Positions 51,668 through 59,339 of a DNA stretch of 64,000 bases are shown here, piece by piece; position 1 is the stretch's first letter; every line of letters begins with the position of its first letter. A program made the translations under genes and the position numbers. The stretch spans positions 62,001 to 126,000 of the forward strand of contig JANSYQ010000001.1 of the NCBI GenBank assembly GCA_024742305.1, written 5' to 3'. Under the pieces are notes generated by a model. It did no database searches and was not told the DNA's origin. It was given only the letters and a program-made list of their open reading frames with translations. This stretch comes from a bacterium (lineage in GTDB: Bacteria > Bacteroidota > Bacteroidia > Flavobacteriales_D > Crocinitomicaceae).

Positions 51668-53017
51668 ATGCGTAAAAAATTAGCGATCATTTTTGCCTTA
51701 GCGCTGCTCTTCGCAGCTGTGCTGATTGTCCGACCGTGGGAATCTGTTGGGAAAGACATGCCGCGTTTTTTCGATCGTTTACCTGATGCCGATATCATTG
51801 GTAAGACCGATTTGTTGAAGCTTTCTGAGTCGCTGGAACAAACCACTTACCATTATCGCATTCCGTTTCGTGAGTTTCTCACGCGTGAATTTATACTTCT
51901 CCAATCCAAATCATTTGGCGTCGATGTTCAGAAACCTGTGTATTTCTTTGCGAACGAATCTGATTGGGAACTCAGAGATTACGGAGCGATGTTCCACGTG
52001 AAGGACAGCTCGCTAATTACCAAAGGAATTAAGCGACTTTCCTCGGTCATCAAGCTTTCTGATACGCTGATCTATGACCAAAAAATATATCGAAATTCGG
52101 CTGCACAGATTTCTATCGCCTACGGAGATAACTGGTTGTTGGTGTATTGCGGTGAAGATTTCAAACGGACGTATCACGATGTGCTTTTCGCGAAACGCAA
52201 CGAAATTCCACCCAACTGGCGTGCTTTCCTGAACCAAACCAAAATGGAAGGAACTCCGCTAGTTGCCAAGTGGAGTTCGAAAGACTTGGATGGATACGGT
52301 TTGAACGCGGTAGATGTCTGCCTAGCTAACGATAGCAGTAGCATCACCCTTCTCAGTCAAATTCATCAAAACGATTCCATTGCCATCCGCTTGTTGGATA
52401 GCGGCCCAACATACCCAAAACAAGAATTCACGAAGACTTTGGCCAACTTACACATGGATATCTCCGGTTTGAAGGATCACCCGAACGATCCTTTGGTCCT
52501 CATCATGAAGCAGATTGCTCAGAAAATTAGCTTTCCGTTACAGGATTTTCTTACGGCATGGCAAGGTTCCGTAGCGTTTAGACAAGGAGGATTGCAAAGC
52601 TATAGCGAGAAATACATAGAATCCGAATTGGATGAAAATTTCAATGTAACGGAAGTTGTGAAGTACAAAACGATCAAGCTTCCTGGATTCTCCCTGTTTC
52701 TCGGCATGAATGAAAACTACCCTGATTTCTTGAATCGACTCAAAATCAAAGGTATTTTAACCAAACCAGATAAGCGCTATCGACTGTTGTTTTCGCCTCC
52801 ATTGGCACTGCAAAAAGAAGAATCATCTATCACTTTGCACACAGCGACTTACTACGAGAAGCCGGATACTAGTTCTGTGAACAGTGTAATGTTTACCTAC
52901 AACAAAACACCGTATACCGTACACCTCGACTCATTGGGCACCAATACTTATTATTGCCGCTTGCACATTCCTTTGAATCACTTGGTACAAAGCAATATTA
53001 CCACCGATGAATTTTGA
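51668..53017 (+). CDS. Exported or membrane-anchored protein, paralogue of the preceding gene, 449 aa
   Basis: The ATG at 51668 lies 2 bases past the previous stop. Residues 3-22 form a signal anchor (KLAIIFALALLFAAVLIV). The order of features follows the preceding protein: a PDADIIGKTDLLKL opening, a GVDVQKPVYFF block, AMFHVKDSS, and a later FLTAWQGSVAFRQGG block followed by a Lys/Glu segment and LPGFSLFLGMN. I infer tandem duplication with strong divergence. No named family is assigned. The 3' end overlaps the DUF1801 gene by 11 bases. Confidence 0.7.
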   Translation: MRKKLAIIFALALLFAAVLIVRPWESVGKDMPRFFDRLPDADIIGKTDLLKLSESLEQTTYHYRIPFREFLTREFILLQSKSFGVDVQKPVYFFANESDWELRDYGAMFHVKDSSLITKGIKRLSSVIKLSDTLIYDQKIYRNSAAQISIAYGDNWLLVYCGEDFKRTYHDVLFAKRNEIPPNWRAFLNQTKMEGTPLVAKWSSKDLDGYGLNAVDVCLANDSSSITLLSQIHQNDSIAIRLLDSGPTYPKQEFTKTLANLHMDISGLKDHPNDPLVLIMKQIAQKISFPLQDFLTAWQGSVAFRQGGLQSYSEKYIESELDENFNVTEVVKYKTIKLPGFSLFLGMNENYPDFLNRLKIKGILTKPDKRYRLLFSPPLALQKEESSITLHTATYYEKPDTSSVNSVMFTYNKTPYTVHLDSLGTNTYYCRLHIPLNHLVQSNITTDEF

Positions 53018-53351
53018 GTCGTACCTAGAGAAGAAAGACCCCAAACATCACGAAGTTTTGCGGTTGGTACACGATCAAATGCTGGCTGCACATCCTGGAA
53101 TTCAGCTGGTAAAAAAATGGGGGCTGCCTGTTTTCATGTTGAAGAAAAACGTGGCGTACCTGGACGTTCAGAAAGACCGCCCATTGCTCGGTATCATGTA
53201 CATGAAAGATATACCCGGAATGAACCAGTTAACTTTTGTCGGAAACAGAAACCAAATTGGACATTTCTATTTGGATGGAATGGATGATGCTCGATTCTCG
53301 GAACTCTTGACCGTTATTGAAATGGCCGTTTCCCACGATTTGAATCGGTAG
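53007..53351 (+). CDS. DUF1801 family protein, 114 aa
   Basis: A small soluble protein of the YdhG/DUF1801 type. It has a helical N-terminus, then VKKWGLPVFMLKKNVAYLDVQK and LGIMYMKDIPG, the usual strand layout of this fold, which is thought to bind metal or nucleotide-like ligands. The start overlaps the stop of the upstream exported protein by 11 bases, giving translational coupling. Function unknown. Confidence 0.8.
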   Translation: MNFESYLEKKDPKHHEVLRLVHDQMLAAHPGIQLVKKWGLPVFMLKKNVAYLDVQKDRPLLGIMYMKDIPGMNQLTFVGNRNQIGHFYLDGMDDARFSELLTVIEMAVSHDLNR

Positions 53352-53451
53352 TTGTTGTGGACAGAAATGTTAAAAATGTGCCTTTCACTTCATTTTCGCA
53401 ATAAATAGTTTTTGTTGTCGTAATAGATATCGAAATTCACTATTCGATACG

Positions 53452-54525
53452 ATGAAAAATGCACTTCTAACGATCTTGCTCTGCAACGTCGGTCTATCTT
53501 TTGCTCAATCACCCAACCCTGACTGTTCCGACTATTTTGAGCCTATTGCTGCTGGTCGATCAACTGATGCTCGATCTGAAGCCATGGGACTTACCAATGT
53601 GACAAGTTGGGACAACATCAACACCAGCTTTTATAATCCAGCAACGCTTAGTACAATTGAAGGCATTCAAGCGAGCGGTACTTATGCCAATGCGTTCTAT
53701 AATTTTGATGAAGCATTCTATACCTATTTGGGCATTGGCGGGAAAATCAATCGATATTTAAACTTCAAATTGTCACGATTTTCTTTTGACTCCAACGAAC
53801 CTATAGATGTGTTTGGAAACGTTTACGACAGAAAATATACCTTCACCACCTTTGGCTATGGTGCGGAACTGATCAAAAACTGGCATCTTGGTGTCAATCT
53901 AAAACATCTAGAGTCGCAGAGCATCCAAGGCGAAACGTTTACAGGATTTATGTCAGACATTGGCGTCGTTGGAAAAATCCAATTGGATAGCAATCGTCAT
54001 GTACTCAAACCCGGACTCAGTTTTTCAAATTTCACCGCCTCTAAGCCTGAAAATGCAGCAAATGAAGACAAATATCCCATTTACGGACGGGCTGGGATTT
54101 CCTATGAATTTACGTCCATCAATCATTTAATTCGTGATACCATACCGCTATTTTGTGCAATAGTTCAAGCCGATTATGAGGATGATTTCACGCGACCCTA
54201 CCGAAGATCGTTTAAAGCCGGAGTTGAACTCAGCCTTGTAAAAATGCTGCATCTGCGTGCCGGCTACTACTATCAATCAACAAATGACGTCTTTTGTTCT
54301 CCCGCTGGCGACTTCCTCCTGAACGACCCTTTTATAAACTCTTTTACCTATGGAATCGGCATTGAAGCCCCCATACATTTGTGGATCCAATTGCCCATTC
54401 GATTGAAGGTTGATTACGCACGCATGATGGAAGCGGAACTGTATGATGAAGATAACTTCCCTTCAACAGGGTACGATGCAGAGATGTTTCAAAGCTTGAC
54501 CATGCGCTTGGATTGGAAATTTTGA
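53452..54525 (+). CDS. PorV-like outer-membrane beta-barrel protein, 357 aa
   Basis: A signal peptide (1-18, GLSFAQ) is followed by a short N-terminal segment GRSTDARSEAMGLTNVTSWDNINTSFYNPATLST. Its A-x-G-x-x-x-V/N-P-A pattern is typical of FadL/PorV/UPF0164-type barrels. About 14 amphipathic strands follow, and the protein ends in MRLDWKF with a C-terminal aromatic. In Bacteroidota such barrels include PorV, the T9SS shuttle, and PorQ. This one is shorter than PorV and not next to porU, so PorQ-like or an unrelated FadL-like barrel is also possible. Confidence 0.7.
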   Translation: MKNALLTILLCNVGLSFAQSPNPDCSDYFEPIAAGRSTDARSEAMGLTNVTSWDNINTSFYNPATLSTIEGIQASGTYANAFYNFDEAFYTYLGIGGKINRYLNFKLSRFSFDSNEPIDVFGNVYDRKYTFTTFGYGAELIKNWHLGVNLKHLESQSIQGETFTGFMSDIGVVGKIQLDSNRHVLKPGLSFSNFTASKPENAANEDKYPIYGRAGISYEFTSINHLIRDTIPLFCAIVQADYEDDFTRPYRRSFKAGVELSLVKMLHLRAGYYYQSTNDVFCSPAGDFLLNDPFINSFTYGIGIEAPIHLWIQLPIRLKVDYARMMEAELYDEDNFPSTGYDAEMFQSLTMRLDWKF

Positions 54526-54696
54526 TTTGGAACCGAGTATTTCGCTAGCAAGAAAAACTTCTCTTACCTGAATTCCTTTGGTACGCGGTGAAGAAATAAT
54601 TTATCCACGATTTTAACAGCAAATTGTAGAAAACTACACGGCAATTTTACATGGGAATGCGTGGGATTAAACCTACCTTAAAGGAAAATTCTGTTT

Positions 54697-56070
54697 ATGC
54701 CCCGAAAAACAACCGCGCCTGCTAAAACCACTACCAAATCAGCAAAATCAAAAAAAAAGAAGGTATTTGTACTGGATACCTCGGTCCTACTGCACGACCA
54801 TCAATCCATAACCAATTTCGATAAGCACGATGTTGCCATTCCGATTACCGTTTTGGAAGAATTGGACAAGTTCAAAATTGGAAACGACACCAAGAACTTT
54901 TCTGCTCGTGAAGTCATTCGCTTTATCGACAAATTATCCAACGGCAACAGTTTGCAAGATTGGATTCCACTGGGGAAAGGAAAAGGGAAATTTAAAGTGA
55001 TTCTCAACGCACAACCGCAGTCTTTTGATGCAGAAGATGTTTTTGCGCGTGGGAAAAACGATCATAAAATTATCAATGCAGCACTGTTTTTAAAGGAGCA
55101 ATTACCCGGCGATGAAGTAACGTTGGTGACAAAGGACATTAACCTACGGATCAAAGGAAAAGCATTGGGCATTATTTCTGAGGATTACGAAACAGGTAAA
55201 GTGTCTCATGACGATACGGAGCCAACAAGCGTTATTACGGTTGAGAATGTTGAATCGGAACAAATACGCCAAATTTTCACGAAAGGATTCATTGATGAAG
55301 ATGGAATTTTGGGCAATCACAAGGCGGCGAATGGCTATTATATCCTAAAAAACGGAAAGTCGTCATCCTTGGCGGTTTACAATCCACACTTGGATCGCAT
55401 TGAACGCATCGAGAAAGAGTTTGTTTACGGAGTGAAACCGAAAAATTCAGAACAAGCGTTTGCTTTGAACGCACTGCGCAACCCTGATATTAAACTCGTC
55501 GCTTTGATGGGCGTTGCAGGAACCGGGAAAACACTTCTAGCCTTGGCATCTGCTCTAGAGCAACAAAAGAAGTTCAACCAAATCATTTTAGCGCGCCCCA
55601 TAGTTCCCTTGTCTAATAAGGAAATTGGATTTTTACCGGGCGACGCAAAAGATAAAATTGGTCCGTACATGGAGCCGCTTTGGGACAACCTCAAGTTCAT
55701 CAAGTCTCAGTTTGGCGAGAACGAACGCAAACGAAAAGCCATTGAAGAGTTAGAAGAGAGCGGAAAATTCGTTATTACGCCCTTAGCTTTCATTAGAGGA
55801 CGTAGCTTGTCGAATATCATGTTCATTATTGATGAGGCCCAAAACTTAACGCCCCACGAGGTAAAAACCATCATTACGCGTGCAGGCGACAACACCAAGA
55901 TTGTCTTCACCGGCGATGTGAATCAAATTGACACACCGTACTTAGATGAAAACAGTAACGGCTTGGCATATCTCGTTGATCGCTTGAAGGGGGAGAAACT
56001 CTTCGCGCACGTAAAGCTGGAGAAAGGTGAGCGCTCTGAATTGGCGAATTTGGCGAATGATTTGCTGTAG
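54697..56070 (+). CDS. PIN-domain/PhoH-like ATPase
   Basis: A 457-residue protein of the PIN-PhoH type. The N-terminal PIN nuclease domain (about 18-150) has VFVLDTSVLLHD with the first catalytic Asp, VLEELDKFK, and later acidic residues in ARGKNDHKI and TKDINLR. The C-terminal PhoH domain (about 245-455) has Walker A MGVAGTGKTLL and Walker B IMFIIDEAQNLTPHE, with TGDVNQID. These proteins are sequence-specific RNA helicases and nucleases in the few cases studied. An N-terminal Lys/Thr/Ala-rich tail precedes the PIN domain. The gene is followed by two hairpins. Confidence 0.93.
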   Translation: MPRKTTAPAKTTTKSAKSKKKKVFVLDTSVLLHDHQSITNFDKHDVAIPITVLEELDKFKIGNDTKNFSAREVIRFIDKLSNGNSLQDWIPLGKGKGKFKVILNAQPQSFDAEDVFARGKNDHKIINAALFLKEQLPGDEVTLVTKDINLRIKGKALGIISEDYETGKVSHDDTEPTSVITVENVESEQIRQIFTKGFIDEDGILGNHKAANGYYILKNGKSSSLAVYNPHLDRIERIEKEFVYGVKPKNSEQAFALNALRNPDIKLVALMGVAGTGKTLLALASALEQQKKFNQIILARPIVPLSNKEIGFLPGDAKDKIGPYMEPLWDNLKFIKSQFGENERKRKAIEELEESGKFVITPLAFIRGRSLSNIMFIIDEAQNLTPHEVKTIITRAGDNTKIVFTGDVNQIDTPYLDENSNGLAYLVDRLKGEKLFAHVKLEKGERSELANLANDLL

Positions 56071-56073
56071 GGG

Positions 56074-56122
56074 CTAGGATGTAAACATTCTAGGAATTTC
56101 ATGTGCATTTATTGGTAAATGC
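56074..56122 (+). terminator. Paired hairpins after phoH
   Basis: CTAGGATGT (56074-56082) pairs with ACATTCTAG (56085-56093), with one G-T pair. GCATTTA (56105-56111) pairs perfectly with TAAATGC (56116-56122). The first lies 4 bases past the phoH-like stop. T tracts are weak, so termination is plausible but not certain. They also mark the left edge of the AT-rich cassette. Confidence 0.45.
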
Positions 56123-56256
56123 GTATTTTGGGTTTACTCGAGCCACTCAACAAACAATTACAACGGATTATAATGGGCTTTTGCTGATTTCATTTTGTTA
56201 TTTGGAGGGAGTAGTTGGTATAGATGAGTTATGCATAAATATACCTAAATCAAAAA

Positions 56257-57087
56257 ATGGCCGATTTAAATTACGCTGATAAACGCATTATTGAAAAGTT
56301 CTTAGGGATGGGGTCAGGTTACGTTCTTGATTTCTCTAATCGAACATTTGAAGAATTTGTTTATGATTCAGTCGGAATCAACATCTACGAAAACAAATAT
56401 GATTTTGAAAGCGGATCTAAAGCTAATAGGTTAAGAGCATTTTTAAAGCTTGAATCAAATCATCGAGTAGGTGTATTAATTGATGCCTTCTGTGAATATT
56501 GGAATAGTCAAGTGGGGCTATATAGTTCCACTTTCGATTCAGCTGATCAGCATTTGTGTGATAAATGCAAACAAATAGCAATCAGATTAAAGCAAGACTC
56601 CGTAATTGACGAAATTGAAGTGATTAAGGAAGATGTTAATGATAAGGACATCACACTCCTAGCAAAATCTATAAGAGAGAGCATAGAAAAAAATGAGCCG
56701 GAAGTAGCTCTAGACAGACTGCACACGTATTGTATGAAATTCTTCAGAAATCTATGCGACAAACATCAAATTGAATATGGTAGTGGGGAATCCCTTAATG
56801 CTATTTTCGGTAAATATGTCAAGTATATTGTCTCAACTGAATATGTTGAATCAAGCATGACCGAAAAAATACTTAAGTATTCTATCAATATTATTGAAGC
56901 TTTTAATGATGTTCGTAACAACAAAAGTCTTGCACATGATAACGCTCTTCTCAATTACAATGAGAGTCTATTGATCTTTAATAACGTTACCAATTCGATA
57001 AAGTTCATATTAACAATAGAGGAAAGAATTGATGCAGAATTACAATCGGAAGATGCTGACGACGATTGGGAAGAATTACCATTTTAG
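56257..57087 (+). CDS. Abortive infection family protein (Abi-C, HEPN-like)
   Basis: A 276-residue soluble protein. The C-terminal half (about 148-255) matches the Abi-C domain: ALDRLHTYCMKFFRNLC, GSGESLNAIFGKYV, FNDVRNNKSLAHDNALLNYNE. The RNNKSLAH stretch (Arg220 to His227) fits the R-x4-6-H motif of HEPN ribonucleases, and an N-terminal helical domain precedes it. Abi-C proteins abort phage infection by killing or arresting the host cell. Base composition is clearly lower in GC than in its neighbours. The gene is followed after 29 bases by a NucS-like nuclease gene in the same direction. Family call is good. RNase activity is inferred from the motif. Confidence 0.85.
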   Translation: MADLNYADKRIIEKFLGMGSGYVLDFSNRTFEEFVYDSVGINIYENKYDFESGSKANRLRAFLKLESNHRVGVLIDAFCEYWNSQVGLYSSTFDSADQHLCDKCKQIAIRLKQDSVIDEIEVIKEDVNDKDITLLAKSIRESIEKNEPEVALDRLHTYCMKFFRNLCDKHQIEYGSGESLNAIFGKYVKYIVSTEYVESSMTEKILKYSINIIEAFNDVRNNKSLAHDNALLNYNESLLIFNNVTNSIKFILTIEERIDAELQSEDADDDWEELPF

Positions 57088-57116
57088 TATATAGAAAAAT
57101 TTATTGAAAGAATAAT

Positions 57117-58784
57117 ATGAAAGAATCGAAAGTACGAGATTTACTAATTAATCAACTCGAAATTTTCGAATCAGGTTTAGAGTTTCTCGATAAAGAAAAG
57201 TATTTACCTAATGTTGAAGGCACAAGAAGCTTCATCGATATACTCGCAAAAGACAGACAAGGCAAATTTGTAATTATTGAAGTTAAACGAGCCAATGCTT
57301 CTTCGCGTCAAGCAATTCACGAGCTACTAAAATACGTTGAAGCGATAAAAGAAAATAAATCTTTAAAAGAGGATGAATTACGTCTAATGGTTGTTTCAAC
57401 GGTTTGGAATGAATTATTGATCCCATTCTCCTCATTCGTGCAAAGAGTTAACCTCGACACTAAGGGCTTTCAAATAGATTTTTTAGCTGATAAAAAGACA
57501 TATAAAGCCATAGAAGTTTCAATCGTTCCGGTTACAGAAAACAGATTAATTAGTAATAGTCATGCCGTACGATATTACTACACCGAAGAATCTTTGAATA
57601 ACGGAATCAAGGAGCATGAAAATTCTTTTGATGTTCTCGGCGTTAGAGATTACGTGTTGTTCGTTTTGGAAGCTCCTGAAAACTATCTTGACATGGTTAA
57701 GGCATCAATAGGTTATTCTAGGGATTTAATGAATGAAAAACTTGGTTCTTATGAAAAGAATAATCAATTCATGTCTAAAATTGATGAGCATTATAACTAT
57801 AAGTTCATGATTTATTCAGGCAACACGTTACTCACGGACCATGAATATTCAGATATACTTTCTAAGAACTATGAATATCCCGAAGTTTTTGATGAAACCA
57901 TGGAAGATGAATCAAGACCAAAACTCGATAAGCTGGAGGAACTAAATGCAATGTTAACGGAATGTGAACCTTTTCCTGATGCAGATTACACTGAAATTGG
58001 CTACCCTGCAAAATTTGAAAATATTCTTGACGAACAAAAATGGAAGATCCGTGATGTTCATCGTTATGGAAGACTAAAAGATAATGAACTACTGAAGGAT
58101 GAGGTATTAGTCAGAGAGTTTAGGGGATCGGCAGGAACAACTAAGCAGAAATACAAATCAGAGTTAGATTTTGACAGTAAGGCTAATATTAATAGGGTCA
58201 TCGATGAAATTGATTTTTGCCTAAGTGATAACATCGTTTGGAAAAATCACATATTGTCAATCATCAATGAACTAAAAAAGGAAACAGCTATTGTTAAATC
58301 TAGTTGTATAATTTCCAACCCTATGAACGTCATATATACGATTCACCTTAGCACAACAAGGCCAAATGGAATTGAATTTTTACCATTGTATGAATTAATC
58401 GTGGAAAAGGAAAATCAACGTGACACTTATTTAGGGTACTTGGGATACAAGAAGAAAAAAGAATTTAGTTTAAATGAAATTTGGGATACTTTTTTTGATG
58501 GTAGTCCAACCATGTTCTTCTATTCTTTAATTTGGGGTGGATACGATGAAAACAATTTGAAAATATGCGAAGAACTTGGATTGGAATATAAAACAATTAA
58601 AATTGTTGAGCGAGATGAGCAGTTCCAGTTTTACAAATTCGAAAACTATACATTCAATAAAGTTGACGAATTGTACCCATTAGGTGAATTGGAACAATTT
58701 ATTGATGAAAATGAGGGGTTTGTGGAAGAAATAAACGATTTGTTTGAAGAGAATCATTTAGGGAACGGAGTATATTCAATTTAA
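57117..58784 (+). CDS. NucS-like PD-(D/E)XK nuclease protein, 555 aa
   Basis: Residues about 1-130 match the NucS/DUF91-type endonuclease core: GTRSFIDILAKDRQGKFVII with Asp41, then EVK (Glu55 and Lys57), and QAIHELLKY with Gln65 and Tyr73. This is the metal-dependent PD-(D/E)XK arrangement with the usual Q...Y helix. The remaining 425 residues are not recognised. They include helical and mixed regions and an acidic C-terminus. Low GC, like the Abi-C gene before it, with which it is almost certainly co-transcribed. I infer a DNA- or RNA-cleaving defence effector or sensor paired with the Abi-C protein. A classical NucS mismatch nuclease is less likely, given the length and partner. Confidence 0.8.
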   Translation: MKESKVRDLLINQLEIFESGLEFLDKEKYLPNVEGTRSFIDILAKDRQGKFVIIEVKRANASSRQAIHELLKYVEAIKENKSLKEDELRLMVVSTVWNELLIPFSSFVQRVNLDTKGFQIDFLADKKTYKAIEVSIVPVTENRLISNSHAVRYYYTEESLNNGIKEHENSFDVLGVRDYVLFVLEAPENYLDMVKASIGYSRDLMNEKLGSYEKNNQFMSKIDEHYNYKFMIYSGNTLLTDHEYSDILSKNYEYPEVFDETMEDESRPKLDKLEELNAMLTECEPFPDADYTEIGYPAKFENILDEQKWKIRDVHRYGRLKDNELLKDEVLVREFRGSAGTTKQKYKSELDFDSKANINRVIDEIDFCLSDNIVWKNHILSIINELKKETAIVKSSCIISNPMNVIYTIHLSTTRPNGIEFLPLYELIVEKENQRDTYLGYLGYKKKKEFSLNEIWDTFFDGSPTMFFYSLIWGGYDENNLKICEELGLEYKTIKIVERDEQFQFYKFENYTFNKVDELYPLGELEQFIDENEGFVEEINDLFEENHLGNGVYSI

Positions 58785-58833
58785 TATGCATAACAAGCTC
58801 TATACTCTACGCCTTAAACGAACTATATTAGAG

Positions 58834-58856
58834 AAAAGGCGCGATAGTATAGCGCC
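58834..58856 (-). terminator. Terminator of the sprA-GNAT transcript
   Basis: On the minus strand GGCGC (58856-58852) pairs with GCGCC (58842-58838), followed by TTTT (58837-58834). It lies 25 bases past the GNAT stop. Confidence 0.7.
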
Positions 58857-58880
58857 GAACCGTTAAACCTGCACCCCAAC

Positions 58881-59339
58881 CTACTTCCCTTCATTTTCAG
58901 GAAAGAACATGCGTCCATTGTACCATTCTTTATCTATCGTGGCTCCTTTGCGTTCGTAGAAAGCGATGGCGTCGGTATTCCAATCCAAGACTTGCCAGTC
59001 CATGCGGGCGCAGTTTCGTTCTTTGGCGATGTTTACCACCGCATCGAAGAGTTTTGATCCAGCTCCGGTACCTCGATAATCGGGTAAAACGTACAAGTCT
59101 TCCAAATACAAAACAGGACCTTTCCAAGTAGAATACGCCATGTAGTACAAGGCAAAACCAATAATACGATCTGATTCTGTTGCTACGAGGGCTTCACATA
59201 CCTTTTTATCAAATAGGTCAGCACCCAACTTTTCTGCGGTATTGACTACTTCATCGGGCTCATTTTCGAAATCGGCAAGACCTTGGATCAATTCCAAAAT
59301 TGCCGTTTCATCGCCGCGTTGTGCATTACGAATTATCAT
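58881..59339 (-). CDS. GNAT family N-acetyltransferase
   Basis: A 152-residue GCN5-related acetyltransferase. The acetyl-CoA motif is VLPDYRGTGAGSKLFDAVV (R/Q-x-x-G-x-G/A). Other strands are IIGFALYYMAYSTWKGPVLYLEDLYV, and DWQVLDWNTDAIAFYERKGA gives the C-terminal substrate side. The layout resembles diamine or thialysine acetyltransferases of the SAT1 type (DWNTDAIAFYERKGA, then WYNGRMFF). The ATG overlaps the sprA stop by one base (TAATG), so expression is coupled to sprA. A role in T9SS is not known. The pair may be simply an operon neighbourhood. Confidence 0.9.
   Translation of the reverse strand: MIIRNAQRGDETAILELIQGLADFENEPDEVVNTAEKLGADLFDKKVCEALVATESDRIIGFALYYMAYSTWKGPVLYLEDLYVLPDYRGTGAGSKLFDAVVNIAKERNCARMDWQVLDWNTDAIAFYERKGATIDKEWYNGRMFFPENEGK

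Noticed and set aside
56071-58880. Direct repeats or att sites flanking the AT-rich cassette
   Set aside because: No matching direct repeats were seen by eye at the two edges; only local hairpins are present.
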